The position numbers and the translations under genes are program-made. A stretch of 64,000 nucleotides of DNA, taken from NCBI GenBank assembly GCA_019918135.1, contig WBZZ01006379.1, forward strand, positions 1 to 64,000, in the 5' to 3' direction. Origin of the DNA: Paulinella micropora (taxonomy: Eukaryota > Cercozoa > Imbricatea > Euglyphida > Paulinellidae). How positions within the stretch are numbered: position 1 is the first letter of the stretch; each line of letters begins with the position of its first letter. The notes under the pieces are model-generated. The model was not told where the DNA came from and did not search any database. It saw only the letters and a list, made by a program, of their open reading frames with translations. Below are positions 9,948 through 20,495 of this stretch, one piece after another.

Positions 9948-12005
9948 TTACCTCAGGTATAGGTACTGCAGCTGGGGCAGCGAGGCCAAGGGCTGCAGAT
10001 CCTCGCGCCTCAGCTGTGTGCAGGAGGTCAAGTCCAGGTACTTCAGGTGCGGCAGCCCTGCCAAGTGCCGCAGCCCCGCACTCGTCAGCCCTGTGCAGTG
10101 TGTCAAGTTCAGGCGCTCTAGGTGCCGCAGCTTTGCGACGCTCTGCATCCCCGCGTCAGTCAATTTCAGACAATAGTCAAGTTCCAGTTGCCGCAGCTGG
10201 GGCAACCCCGCCAAGTAGTCCAGCCCCGTGCCTTCTAGCTGTGTCCACCCCAAAACCAGGAAATGCAGGTGCTGCAACCCTGCCAGGTGCGCTAGCCCCG
10301 CGTCCGTCACCGCCGTGCAAAAGCCCAGGTGTAGGTGCTGCAGCTGCTTTAGCTCGGCCAAGGGCTCCAGCACCGCGTCGTCAGTCACACACACGGCGGT
10401 CAGGTCTAGGCGCTGCAGCTGGTGCAGGGTCTTCAAGTGCTGCGTCCACCTGCCTGTCAATTGTGTACAGCCATTCAGGCTGAGGTACCGCAGGTGCTTC
10501 AGCTTCTCTAGGCAGTCCATTCCCGCGTCCGTCAGTCCTTGGCAAGAGCCTAGGTCTAAGTGCCACAGCTGCAGCAACGCCGCCAAGTGCTGCAGCCCCG
10601 TGCCGTTCAGCTGTTCGCATTCCGCGAGTTCGAGGTGCCGCAAGTGTGCCAGCCCGGCCAGGGGTGCCAGCCCCTCGTCGGTCAGCTTCGGGCATTCGCG
10701 CAAGCCTAGGTGCTGTAGCTGGCCCAAGTTCCTTAGGCACTCCAGCCCCCCGTCAGTTATCTCCTCACAGTAGCTTAAATCTAGGTACTGAAGCCGCTGC
10801 AACTTTGCCAGGCGCGCAAGACCTGTGCCCGTCAGCCTCGGACAACTGTCTAGCTGTAGGTGCTGCAGCTGGGATAGCCCCTCCAAGTGCCCCAGTCCCT
10901 CGTCCGTTATCTCCGGGCAGTCGCTCAGGTTTAGGTACTGAAGCCAGTGTAGGCTCCTCAGGTGCCTCAAGCCTTCGCCCTTTATCTCCGGGCAGTCCTT
11001 CAAGTCTAGGTATTGCAGGTCCTGCAGCCCCGCCAGGTGCACCAAGCCTGTGCCCGTTAGTCGGGCACAAGAGCTTAGGTCTAAGTGCCGCAGCTGGTGT
11101 AGTGTCTGTAAGCGCTCCAGTCCAGCGTCCGTTATTGCCTCGCAGAGCCTCAAGCCTAGGTGCCGCAGGCCCTGCAGCCCCGCCAGGTGCACTAAGCCCG
11201 CGTCCGTCAGCCCCGGACAAGAACTGAGGTCTAGGTGCCGCAGGTCCTGCAGCCCCGCCAGGTGCACTAAGCCCGCGCCCGTCAGCCCCGGACAAGAGCT
11301 GAGGTCTAGATGCCGCAGGCCCTACAGCCCCGCCAGGTGCTCCAGGCCCGCGTCCGTCAAGGGTCCGCAGCCGCTCAGGCTCAGGTGTCGCAGCAGGCGC
11401 AAGCCCCGCAGGCGCACTAGCCCCGCGTTCGCCAGCCCGGGGCAGCGGATCAATTCCAAGTGCCGCAGCTGGCCCAAGCTAGCCAGGGGCGCCAGCTCGT
11501 TGGCCCCGAGCTCGCCCGACAGTGCGGCCAGCCTCAGGCTGCGCAGGCTCCCGCGCCAGCCCTCCAGGCCTGGCAGGTATTCGCTGCCCAGGCGGGGACA
11601 GGAGGCCACGTCCAGGTGCGACAGCCGGGGGAGGCAGGGGGGCAAGCCCTGTAGGCACTGCAGGGCGGCAGCGGCCGTTACCCGCCAGCCCATTCTCACT
11701 ACCAGCCCCTCGATCGACACCCGCGAGCCGAGCCACGACAGCTGTGCCAGGATCTGCTCGTGTAGCCACACGTCTAACCGCGGCACACGGGGCCGGGCCC
11801 CGGCCCGGTGCCAGGCGTGCCCCCACAGCTGTATCAGGCGTCTGTGCTCGGGCCGGGCCAGGTCCAGCTCTCGGCTTCCGGTCGCTGGCCAGGCCGCGGG
11901 TGCGGACGGCCACCCGTAGTGCTCCGGCAAGGCGCAGGCTAGCGCGGCCAAATCCGCCCAGTCCAGCCAGCGTAACATCCGCAAGTAAACGTCGCTGGAC
12001 TGCAT
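9948..12005 (-). pseudogene. F-box-like leucine-rich-repeat protein with nonsense codon
   Basis: Read from the ATG at 12005 (MQSSDVYLRML). The first 40 residues resemble an F-box helix pattern, then a Trp-rich linker, then about two dozen cysteine-containing LRRs of roughly 24 residues with the pattern LxxLxHLxLxxCxxLTDAGL. This is the GRR1/AMN1 type found in substrate-recognition subunits of SCF ubiquitin ligases. A TAG at 11,322-11,324 interrupts the array. In neighbouring repeats the same position reads CAG (Gln), so a single C-to-T change on the coding strand explains it, and the frame is otherwise continuous to the stop at 9948. The repeats are similar at DNA level. The frames antisense to it are shadows. 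Confidence 0.8.
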
Positions 12006-12360
12006 GCCGCCGACCAGGGGGGGAGAGAGAAGCAGGAGAGCGCCGGCACCCCAGAATACCTTTAGAGCCAGGGGCGGCCGCCGCCCCCGGCGCCCCGCGT
12101 GCGCCGGGCAGGACGGCAGGCGGTGTGGCGCGGGAGGGAAGGGGGGGGGGGGGGGGGGGGGAGGGGAGCGGGAGGGGGAGGGCGGGGGAGGGGTAGGGGC
12201 ACTCCCCCCCCCCCCCCCCCGCGGCGACCGTCCGGTGCCTGCCCGACGACGCCCGTGGCCTGCCCGCGGCCCAACGCCCCGCCGCCCGCCCCCCAGCGTC
12301 AGGCGGTACCTCAACCGACCAGCCCCCACAAAAATAGTCCTAACGTCGGTGGTGTGTCTA
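12006..12360. other. Divergent intergenic region with the longest G tract
   Basis: It lies between the minus-strand LRR gene and the plus-strand 12361 gene. It contains an almost pure G tract of more than 20 bases near 12,139-12,161 and a C tract near 12,207-12,220. The last 40 bases (CACAAAAATAGTCCTAACG) are less GC-rich and are the likeliest promoter region of the 12361 gene. Confidence 0.4.
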
Positions 12361-12969
12361 ATGTCAAGCCAGGCCCGTGGCGCTGACCAGGCGCCAGAAG
12401 AAGCCAGCGCGCCGGTGCTGGCAGCCCAGGTCAGAACTCCCTCTCCCTAACCAGAACCAGGGGCGCCGGGCCGGCGGAGAGCACTGGCTGGTCACGTGCT
12501 GGGTGACAGGACCAAGGCGGCGCGGACGTGGCCCCGCCCCCGACGCTGCCCTCCCCAGCCCCGCCGGCTGGACCGACGAGCCCCGGGAGGCCGCTGAGGC
12601 TCCGACGCGGGTCCAGGACCTAGAGGAACAGAGCGCGCGCTGTACGACGGCCGCGGCAAGCAGTGTCGTCTGGGACCGGGTGCGCCAGGAGGTGATCAGC
12701 GAGGCTGAGGCCAGGCTCAAGGCGTTCCTGCGGAGGGACGGACCGGTCGAGGGCCTGGACTGGACCGTCCTGCAACAAGAAGTGTTGGCTGCGCTGCGGG
12801 GCCCGCGGGCGGCCAGCGGGGGCTCAGCCGCGGTGGCGGCGAGAGCGGTGAACCCCCGGCCAAGCAGCAGAAGACCGAAGTTGCGAACGCCGGCGGTGCT
12901 GAACCCGCCGCGGCCTCGCCAGGCGTGCCGAGCCAACAGCCCGGGGGCCAGGCTGGCTCTGCTGCCTAA
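12361..12969 (+). pseudogene. Unknown acidic/helical protein, frames broken
   Basis: The protein-like stretch begins at the ATG at 12361 (MSSQARGADQAPEEA). It moves to another frame by about 12,450, where a coiled-coil-like segment (VWDRVRQEVISEAEARLKAF, then WTVLQQEVLAAL) is read. It returns to the first frame by about 12,838 for an Ala/Gln/Glu-rich tail ending TAA 12,967-12,969. Choosing frames by composition is a judgement. Two indels, or a short intron removed between the first two segments, would both explain it. No family is recognised. Confidence 0.4.
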
Positions 12970-13492
12970 GCTGCCCGGCGCCCCCCCCCCCCCCGAGACA
13001 CGGTTGCGGGCGGACGGGGGGGGGGGTGCGTGTCCGAGGCCGGGCCCAGCCGGCCGTGCTTGCTCTCTTCTGCGCTCTCGGCCTGTACTCCGGCCTTTAG
13101 CCAGCAGAGCTAATAATTAAATGGACCACTCGTGGCCGACCTAGCTAGCCTGTGTATTTGTGGTAGCCGGGCTGGTCCGGATTTAAGGGAAGAAGGCCCG
13201 CCTTCGGCCGGGCCACGCCAGCCGGGGTCCACGCAGGCAGGCGAGCTCGCTAGCGCTAGCAGGGCACCTTACCCCGCGCCCGTCGCCTGTCGCCGTCCCC
13301 TTCCCCGCTGAGGGGGGGGGGGGGAGAGGAAGGGAAGGGAACACAGACCCCGCCTACGCTGCCGGTGGGGGTGCGGCGGGGGGGGGGGGGAGGGGAGGAA
13401 GGGGGGGTGACCGCTTCCGGCAGGCAGGACAGCGGCGCCACCGAGGAAGAAGAAAAACACGGAGCGCTGGGCCAGGGAGCCCGGACGTCTGG
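12970..13492. other. Intergenic region
   Basis: C and G runs (12,981-12,994; 13,311-13,322; 13,379-13,391) surround an AT-rich island at 13,108-13,122 (GCTAATAATTAAATGG) containing ATTAAA, a possible 3'-end signal for the preceding gene. No gene is supported. Confidence 0.4.
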
Positions 13493-14959
13493 ATGCAGGC
13501 AGACGTCGGGGTGCAGGAAGTGGAGGTCAGCTGGGAAGAGGCCGTGAACGGCCCCGTGCCTGCACACGTCGTGGCGGCTCTGGGTAGTCAAGTAGGCGTC
13601 TTGGTCAAGGTCCAGCTACCTCTGCGTGAGGCCAAGGTACTGCCCAAACCCTACGGAGCCGCGTGTGAGTGTGACAAGCAGGCCAGGCAACGCAAGAAAG
13701 CCAGGCGGCACGACCCGCAGGCAGCGCTGCAAGCTAGCCTAGACTCGCTGCGAGCTAGCCTAGACTCCCTGCCGACGGGCGACGAGCTTACTGACCCACT
13801 GGTGGCGAGCCTACGGGCCGAGCTGGGCGCAGCGGAGGGCAGCCCCCCCGCCGCGCTCCCCGACGCGCTCCCTGCTCAACTCAGCGCCCGTCTGGTCACT
13901 CATTATTACCGGCCCGCCGAGCGCGAGGCAGTCCGCCGCTGCGTCTACTACCTGAGGCTGAAGACCGCACGCAGGCAGAACAGCCAGGGCGGCGGCGGGC
14001 CACCACCGCCAACGGGCACGCAGCCGCTAGGCAGGCGTACGCGCCAGTCTGGACAACGCCTCTTGCAGGCCCGGCAGAAGCGAGAGGAGAGGCTCTACGA
14101 ACAGCTGCACCTCGGAGCCCGGCAGAAGCGAGAGGAGAGGCTCCACGAACAGCTGCACCTCGGAGCCCCGCCAGGGCGCCCGTGCTGCCGCCAGCGCTAC
14201 CGCGAGGGGCTGGCGCAGGAGATGGCCGCCTGGCTCCCCCTCTTGCCCACTCCTACGGAACTCGCGCCGCCGTTGCTGACGAAACTCGCGCCGCAGTTGC
14301 TGATGGCCGGCGAACCGCTGTACGAACTCTATCGCCTGGCGCGGGAGGAGGGCGCGGGGAGGCCGAGCGACTCGGAGCTGAAGAACTGGTCCACGGTCTG
14401 CCAGGAAGTGCTGCGCCTTTGCCGGCCGGGGCTCGGCCCGTTTGAGAGCGCAGAACCGGGCACGGACGGCTATGCAGCCCTGCAACGTCTGTTCGGGGCC
14501 AGGCGTGGAGCGGAGGAGCACTCCACGGCCAGGGTCTGGATCTACTGCCTGCTGCTCGCGCTACACCGCGCGGGAGGGCGCCAGCTACGAGGGCTCCTCG
14601 GCGAGCTCCCGAGGCCGGACGACCTGGCCAGCGCCAACCTGCCGCCAGCGCCGCCCCCAGCCGTCCGTCCCTTGCCTCGGCCCTACAACTTTTGGCCAAA
14701 GGTCCTGCGGTCGGAGGTAGACGGCTTGGAGCGGGGGACCCCGCCTTGGGGTGAGCCGCTCGTACTCCTGGAGCACGACCTGGCCATCGCGTGTGCCAGC
14801 AGCTTCAAATTCGGCGTAGACCTGGACGACGACGTAGCCACGGACGACGACGACGTAGCTGCGGACGAAGACCGTGGACTGCGGGAGGTGGGCTGGAGGG
14901 GCCGTTGTCAGCCCTTGGCCAGGCCATGGCTATCCAAGTTACCCGAATCGAATACGTGA
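13493..14959 (+). CDS. Unknown 488-residue protein with internal duplications
   Basis: An uninterrupted frame from the ATG at 13493 to 14959. No family is recognised. It has a basic patch (QARQRKKARR), a small tandem duplication (ASLDSLRASLDSL), a perfect-looking 16-residue duplication (ARQKREERLYEQLHLG then ARQKREERLHEQLHLG, 14,070-14,165) that should form a charged helix, and an acidic tail near 14,815-14,870 (DLDDDVATDDDDVAADED). Its last 34 bases overlap the start of the next gene in a different frame, suggesting compact viral organisation. A cytosolic or virion-associated structural role is conceivable, but nothing in the sequence proves it. Confidence 0.6.
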   Translation: MQADVGVQEVEVSWEEAVNGPVPAHVVAALGSQVGVLVKVQLPLREAKVLPKPYGAACECDKQARQRKKARRHDPQAALQASLDSLRASLDSLPTGDELTDPLVASLRAELGAAEGSPPAALPDALPAQLSARLVTHYYRPAEREAVRRCVYYLRLKTARRQNSQGGGGPPPPTGTQPLGRRTRQSGQRLLQARQKREERLYEQLHLGARQKREERLHEQLHLGAPPGRPCCRQRYREGLAQEMAAWLPLLPTPTELAPPLLTKLAPQLLMAGEPLYELYRLAREEGAGRPSDSELKNWSTVCQEVLRLCRPGLGPFESAEPGTDGYAALQRLFGARRGAEEHSTARVWIYCLLLALHRAGGRQLRGLLGELPRPDDLASANLPPAPPPAVRPLPRPYNFWPKVLRSEVDGLERGTPPWGEPLVLLEHDLAIACASSFKFGVDLDDDVATDDDDVAADEDRGLREVGWRGRCQPLARPWLSKLPESNT

Positions 14960-16349
14960 GGGGACAGCCCCGCTCGCCCGCCGGACCCCGCTACTTCTTC
15001 TTTTTCCACGGGAACGGACTCCTGAATCCCCATCTCCGGCGCTCTCTGCCGCTGTGGCCGCTGCTGACCGAGGACGGGGCTGCGCTGCAGGAGCCCAACC
15101 TCCTGGTAGAGGACGAATGGCCGGCTCCTCTGTGTTTGGACGAGAGAATGCATGACATCTGCGCTAAATGGGCGCACAGGCCCCTGCAGTTACTGCGCCT
15201 GCCAGATGGGCGGGTAGGCTACGCAGCCGAGCTCCCACTGAACGCCCTTGACCGGCAGGCAGCAGAAACCAAGTTTCGGAGCGTGCTCGCGAGGTGGCTC
15301 CGTCCGTTCCGGAAGACGGTAGCCAACCTAAACAAGTATTATGAGTTTTGGGAGTCCACCGAGGTAGTCCTGGACCGCCGGCCGCCCTACCTGCTCAAGC
15401 CCCCCCGGCCCGTCGTTCCGCTAGCCGGCGCAGGGCACGAAGGGACAGAGCCGGAGTGCCGCTTCCGTTGGCAGCAGCTGGGCTGGGACAGGAAGCTGCG
15501 GTGGTCGGACGACGAGGCGCGGGACCGACGGGTGCTGACCCTGCGCAGCCTGCTGGTAGGAGCTCTGGGCGTGCTTGACGCCCGCCTAAACCCCATTGTC
15601 TCCGTGGCGGGGCAGGCTCTCCTGTACAGCGGCCAGGCCGACGTGGGCGGCCACGAACACACGGCCCTGCGACGCCTCTGTGTCGCTCTGTCCCTGTTGC
15701 GCGAGCTAGACCCTGGCTGGCACTGCCCCGGGAAGCTCTGTCCCGTCTCGATCCACCTAGGGTTCGGAGTTTGGCCACATACCTACCATTACGGGGACCA
15801 CAGCGGTCCCGAGCCCCAAGTGCCGGAAACGGACTTTACGGTGTACGTGTGCTCGTCACACGAACACGCTTTCCTGCTCTGCAAACAACGGGCAGGCAAC
15901 ACCGTGAAGCTCACTCTTTGGGACCCCAACGGCAGCCGGTCTGGCACTTACCAGCTGCTCCAGCATGTCTGCCGCGGGTTGGCCTTGCGGGACCAGCACG
16001 GGCAGCGCCTGGCCCGTCTGCTAGGCCTAGCGGAGGACGGGCTGACCGAGGCCAGCCTGGGTTGCTACGTGTACCCGCGGGAGACGCCTACTCTCCAAGG
16101 AGACGAGGGTTCGTGTACTACGCACGCGTTGCTGCTGGCGGCGGTGGCCGTGGTGGAAGGCCCGACCGGCTGCCCAAGCAGGGTGCACAGGACCTCTCGG
16201 ACGCGTGGTTGCTCTTAGGCAGTGCCCTGGGCTGGCGGTGGTGCTTGCCGCCGGAGGCGCGCGCCCGGATGCTGTTCCTGCCGCCCGCGGAGGCCGACGA
16301 CGGCGGGGCAGACGACTTCCAAGAGACGGCCGTGCTGCGGGCCCCGTGA
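14926..16349 (+). pseudogene. Possible viral cysteine protease-like protein, frameshifted near C-terminus
   Basis: Read from the ATG at 14926 (MAIQVTRIEYVRG). The C-terminal third shows the His, then Asp/Asn, then Cys order of Ulp1/adenain-like viral proteases: HEHAFLLCKQ (about 15,856), WDPNGS (15,919-15,936) and EGSCTTHALLLA with Cys at 16,114-16,116. Viral members often have a HA...LL...DPxG...C arrangement, so the match is suggestive, not proven. The annotated frame ends at 16,218 in unlikely sequence. A shift near 16,155-16,165 leads into a credible C-terminus (ALGWRWCLPPEARARMLFL) ending at 16,349. Such proteases process capsid precursors or remove ubiquitin-like proteins. A non-catalytic protein of unknown function is the alternative. 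Confidence 0.5.
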
Positions 16350-16797
16350 GCGCGGCCCGTAATCCGCCCGGCGCGGCAGCCCTGCCCCCCGGCGTCGCGG
16401 GCAGGCGCCCGCCCGTACGCACGGGGAGGGAAGAGCGCGGGGCGTGGTCCGCGGGCGTGTAGGGAATTGGGGGGGAGCGTGGGCTGCGTGGGGCGTGCAC
16501 GCCCGGCACCGAACGAGCGGGCCGGTGGAAAGAAAGACACACTGGGCGCTGCGCGCTGGGTGCGGGGGGGGGGGGCGAGGGGGGGAGGGAGCGGAGAGGG
16601 GGAAGAGGAGGGGGGGATCTCCACCGTGGGGAGCGTGCCGGGGGGGGGAGATTGTACGCCCCTGCTCCCCTCCCCCCAAAAGTCTGTCAGCAGCGAGGCT
16701 CCGAGCACGACCGGCATGATGGGAGGCACGACTAGCAGCCGGCACGGCTAGCAGCCGGGGCACGGCTAGCAGCCACCGCGCTCGTCCGAGCTCGGCG
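16350..16797. other. Intergenic region
   Basis: G runs (16,563-16,574; 16,582-16,590) and a short tandem GGCACGGCTAGCAGCC near 16,730-16,775. No gene or clear promoter is visible. Confidence 0.4.
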
Positions 16798-17327
16798 GTG
16801 GCACCAAGGCCCAAAAAGCCACGTACCACTCCCCGACCAGCCCCCCGTGGACAAGGCCTGCGACAGCTGGCCGCGGCCACTGCGACCGGGCCAGAGCCAC
16901 CGCCTCGTCAGGCGCGCCCCGTCGTGGTGCCGGAGGCGGCGTCTCCCCCCCCGCCCGAGCCGGACTTTGAAAGCGTCGTCTTGGCCACTCTGAGCACCTT
17001 AGACCTGGCCGAAATCCTGTTGTCTACGCTCGACGGTGTAGTGGTGGTGGACACGGTCATGTTGGGGGAGAGCGGATCGACCGAGCAGCCGCCCATGCGC
17101 ACCGGGTTGTCCGAGGCCGGCCTAGCGCTGCTGCCCGAGCTCCAGCTCATGGGCGCCTTTCTCGCCGCACCTAACTCGCCCAAGGAGTGTTCCATCTGCC
17201 TACAAGACTTGGTCGTAGGGGACTGCTGCGGGGGCTGCCGTGTGCGCATTACCTGCACCGAGCGTGCGTCGACCCCTGGCTACGCACTAAGGACTCGTGC
17301 CCCGTGTGCCGCCTAGTGGTGTCGTAG
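16798..17327 (+). pseudogene. RING-H2 zinc-finger protein, frameshifted inside the RING
   Basis: A low-complexity Pro/Arg-rich N-terminus leads to a C-terminal RING. The first cysteine pair, [10 protein letters not shown], is read in one frame (about 17,189). After a shift in the GGGGG run at about 17,230-17,234 the remaining ligands appear in another frame: [13 protein letters not shown] and CPVC, ending at TAG 17,325-17,327. This is the C3H2C3 (RING-H2) arrangement of E3 ubiquitin ligases, with the expected Trp-Leu before the last Cys pair. No ATG is evident at the 5' end; 16,798 is only the first GTG of the open frame. An ATTAAA at 17,374-17,379 could be the 3' signal. It likely recruits an E2 enzyme to a viral or host target. 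Confidence 0.7.
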
Positions 17328-17639
17328 GCGGGGGCCAGCGCGCCGTCGCCGCCGTCGGTAGCGTGTGGGCCACATTAAAAACTGAGCGAGCACAAGCCGT
17401 AGTTTTTAGTCACCCCTCTCGGTACTCGTGCCGTGCCCCTTTGGCCGGGAGCTCCGGGGGCGAACCGACCTGTCCGCGCCGGCCCCCCAGCCTTTCCCCC
17501 GCCCCGGAGGAAATGGCAGAGGGGGGGGCGCCTCCTCTCTTTCCGCTACGGCTCCCTTCCTGCCTAGCCCCCGGGCGGTGCGGAGGGGGAGGGAGGGCGG
17601 GGGGTGTGGGGAGGGGGGAGCTCCTCTCCCTGCCCCAAA

Positions 17640-18605
17640 ATGCCGCCCGAGGCCCGCCGCGAGCAGGGTGGGGCCGGTCGCTGCCCCCGCCCCGGCGGCC
17701 GCAGGTGTCGAACGCCATCCGCGCGCGCCCGCCCGGTTTCGTGCTGTACTACCGCGCTAGGCCGCTGCGTGGCCTGCATGCCTGGCTGCAGGACGCCGTC
17801 TGGGGCGCGGGGGGGTCCCGTGCTCCGCGGGGCGCGGCCGAGCCCTCTGTCTTCGGCGAATGGGCGGCCCGCGCGGCGGCGGCCGGCCACCCGCGCGCCC
17901 AGTCGTGCCTGTACAGGCGGGGCCAGGCCATCGTGGTCGATCAGCAACTCAACGCCCTCGTGCGCATAGCGACGGGCGCGCGCGAGCCAACCCTGGCGGG
18001 CGCGCTCTGGTCCCGGGACTACCGCTTGTGGGACGGCGCGCCGCCGGCCGAGCGGGCCCGGTTCGCGCGGCAGCTGCGGGCCAGAACGGGGCTGCCCCCC
18101 TGGCCGGGCGTGAGCTGCGGCGCGTGCACCCGCTGACGGCCACCGCCATCTCCTTCCTGTTCGCTCGCTTCGGCCTGCCCGTGGCCGCGCAGGTCGTGGT
18201 GCACAGCCCGTCGCTGGCGGTGGCCAGCAGCATAGACCAGGTCTGCCGCTGTTCGGCGGGCCGCCTGTGGCTGCTGGAGCTCAAGAAGGCCCAGTCCGCC
18301 GGGCGGGCGCACGAGGAGCAGGCGCGGGCGCCGCCCCTGGCGCACGCGCTCTGGCGCACGCGCTCTGGCGCACGTGGGCGGACACGGAGGAAAACCGCTT
18401 CCTCGTGCAGGCTGCGCTTGGTCACGCCCTCTTCGAACTCACGTACGACCTGGCGGCCGAGCCGCAGCCGCCGCGCTCCGCCGTGGTGTGCGTGGGCACC
18501 TACGGTGTGCGGGTAGCGTGCGTGCCGGAGGCCATGCTCGGGGCCGCGCGCGAGTTTTGCCGGACGGTGTGGGCGGCGGCCCCCCCGACCGGGTCCCGCC
18601 GGTAG
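17640..18605 (+). pseudogene. PD-(D/E)XK nuclease-like protein, two or three frameshifts
   Basis: Protein-like sequence starts at the ATG at 17640, switches frame before 17,700, again near 18,115 and again near 18,345, and ends at TAG 18,603-18,605. The central segment carries the nuclease signature: SSIDQVC (metal-binding Asp, about 18,228) followed by LWLLELKKAQ (E-x-K, about 18,267-18,296). A downstream helix (FLVQAALGHALFELTY) could carry the usual Gln/Tyr. This resembles lambda-exonuclease or recombination nucleases of large DNA viruses. The last break lies in a near-perfect tandem repeat (CTGGCGCACGCG, 18,338-18,375), so slippage is plausible. With the SF1 helicase it may form a recombination or end-processing pair. 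Confidence 0.6.
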
Positions 18606-18643
18606 GCCGACACAAGTCAGAGATTTTACTAAAAACACTGCTT

Positions 18644-18649
18644 TTTATT
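18644..18649 (-). terminator. Poly(A) signal for the minus-strand kinase
   Basis: AATAAA on the minus strand, 44 bases beyond the kinase stop codon. It lies in the 87-base gap between convergent genes. Confidence 0.5.
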
Positions 18650-18692
18650 CGGGCCATCGCAGCGGTTGCCACTGGCTGCTACCTGGCCAGGC

Positions 18693-19993
18693 TTAGACAG
18701 GCGGCTTTTTCAGCATGTCATGGTCCCACCACGCGGCTATCCGGAGCAGCACTGTCAGGAATTGTCTTACCTGAGGCTGCGCAGTCCCGGGCGGGACTAG
18801 TTGGGCGTGCCAGTTGCAGTCTTTGCCGTCTGTGCCTTTCCAGCGAATCCGCTGCCCCGTTGCAGACCACCAATGCGCCTGGTACTTGGCCTCGTCTTCG
18901 TCGGGCAGCCAAACAAGGGTATACCGAACACCAGGAGGCATTCGATGCAAGGCACCTTGGCGCATGTCCAATTTACTCAGGTAGTGTCTGGCCTGGCAGA
19001 ACTGTGTCCGCCTTTTGAACATGCTGTCGGACAGGCTCTGGTTCCACCACTCAACACAGCGCGTAAAGGTTGTTTGGTCTACCAGTAGGGGCGGCATAAA
19101 TTGCCAAAGGGTACTTAGCAAGGCTGGGTGCGTACGGTTATAGCTATTGGTCACGAGGCTTAGCAGGTTGGATAGCAAGATGGTAGCTCGGTATTCACGG
19201 GGCGCTGTGTCGAGCCACAGGTAGTAATCAGGGTCCATATCCAGCACCAGAAAACCTTGCGGTGCAGCCGTCGACGTGATGTTAGCAGGCTTCAGATCGG
19301 CCATCAACAGCGGGACAACGTCGAGCGAGAAACGCAGCACATTCTTCAGGAAGCTCCTGAATGCCTCGGTGGGGGGCCGGACTGTCAGCCCCTTCGCTTG
19401 CTGTAGGTCTAGGCTTAGGGCGGCCCCCGCGCGGACAAGGTCCATCACGAGCCAGAACGTATAGCCGCTTTTTGTTTCCCCTGGCACCAATCCCCGACAC
19501 GGAGATAGCCGTACACCGCGGGCGCTAGCCCCCTACGCGCTAGGAAGTGTTGCAGCCCCAGATACTCTACTTGGGCGGCCGAGGGTTCGTCCAGGGGAGC
19601 CTGTTGCCCGATGCGTTTGAGCACTAGCTTGCGGCGATGCAGAAGCAGGACGGAGCCTTTGGCCAATGACTGTTCGTCCCGGGAGTGAGGAGCCTCGCCT
19701 ATTCTGCGCTCTTTCCAGTCTTCGTCGGTCGCTACGAACAGAGAGAGGGCTTTCAACCACGCGGGGAGCTTTGGGCCCGACGTGAGTGGTACCTCCTTGG
19801 ACGTCAGTCCCTGCTCGCTGGGTTCCCAGCGGGTAACCTGGTTAACTTTGGTGGAACAGGGCCTTACCCCTAGGAACAGCGCAGCTAGCTGGCACGACCG
19901 ACAGGGGTCGCACTGCCCTGGCTGCGCACATTCGTGGCAGTGCCGGCGCGAATCACATTCAAACCTAAGGGCCAGAGGGTGTGTAGGTTGCAT
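18693..19993 (-). pseudogene. Protein kinase-like with N-terminal Cys cluster, frameshifted
   Basis: Starts at the ATG at 19993. A zinc-binding-like N-terminus (CHECAQPGQCDPCRSC) precedes a divergent kinase fold. The ATP-lysine region is LVLKRIG (about 19,620), the hinge-like segment FWLVMDLV, the catalytic loop MADLKPANI (about 19,281-19,301) and the metal-binding LDMD (about 19,240). HRD is replaced by MAD, but Asp, Lys and Asn are kept, so it could be active. A frameshift near 19,470-19,495 separates the N-lobe from the C-lobe, in a stretch with a run of five T and CCCC. It is a tandem paralogue of the adjacent 20,496-22,009 gene, with the same Cys cluster and domain order. It converges on the nuclease gene. 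Confidence 0.7.
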
Positions 19994-20495
19994 GGTTTGG
20001 TGTGGCCCGGCCGGCGCCAGACGCGGTTGTACCGGGCCTGGCGAGCCGTCCGAGGCCAGGTCCCGTCAGAAGCAATCGAGCGCGGGGGCCCGGGGGCCGT
20101 TGAAGGGTCCGGTGTGGCAGGGCGCTTCCGGCCCGCGTGGCCACCTGCTCCGGGGGCGGCGGCAGACATCTCCCGGTGGGTTCGGCAGGGAGGGGGGCAA
20201 GGGCGTGGGCAACGGAGCTTTTAGCGCCCCCGGGCTTTGGTGTTTAAATCCTCTGGGGTAGACGCCGCCACTTTCCCCTCCCCTTTCCGCCCCCCGTGCG
20301 GCGGGCCCCCTCTCCCAGCCTTCCTCCCCCCCTCTTTGCCGTCCTCTCCGCCCTGGGCAGACCAGACCGCCCCCCTTCCCCACCCGCTGCACAAGATTGG
20401 TACGATCACACGACTCCTTTACTCGCCCAGTACTGGTTCCACGGACCGCTCCCGAGCGAGGGAATACAAAGCCTCAGTAGTCGGCCGCCAGGCAT
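19994..20495. other. Intergenic region between the paired kinase genes
   Basis: About 500 bases between two tandem minus-strand genes. C/T-rich on the plus strand, with CCCCTCTTTGCCGTCCTC-like stretches. It should hold the promoter of the 19,993 kinase. No gene is supported. Confidence 0.4.

Noticed and set aside
10016-11919. Plus-strand Ser/Arg/Pro-rich frames across the LRR gene
   Set aside because: Antisense shadows of the repeat array; the minus strand has clear LRR pattern.
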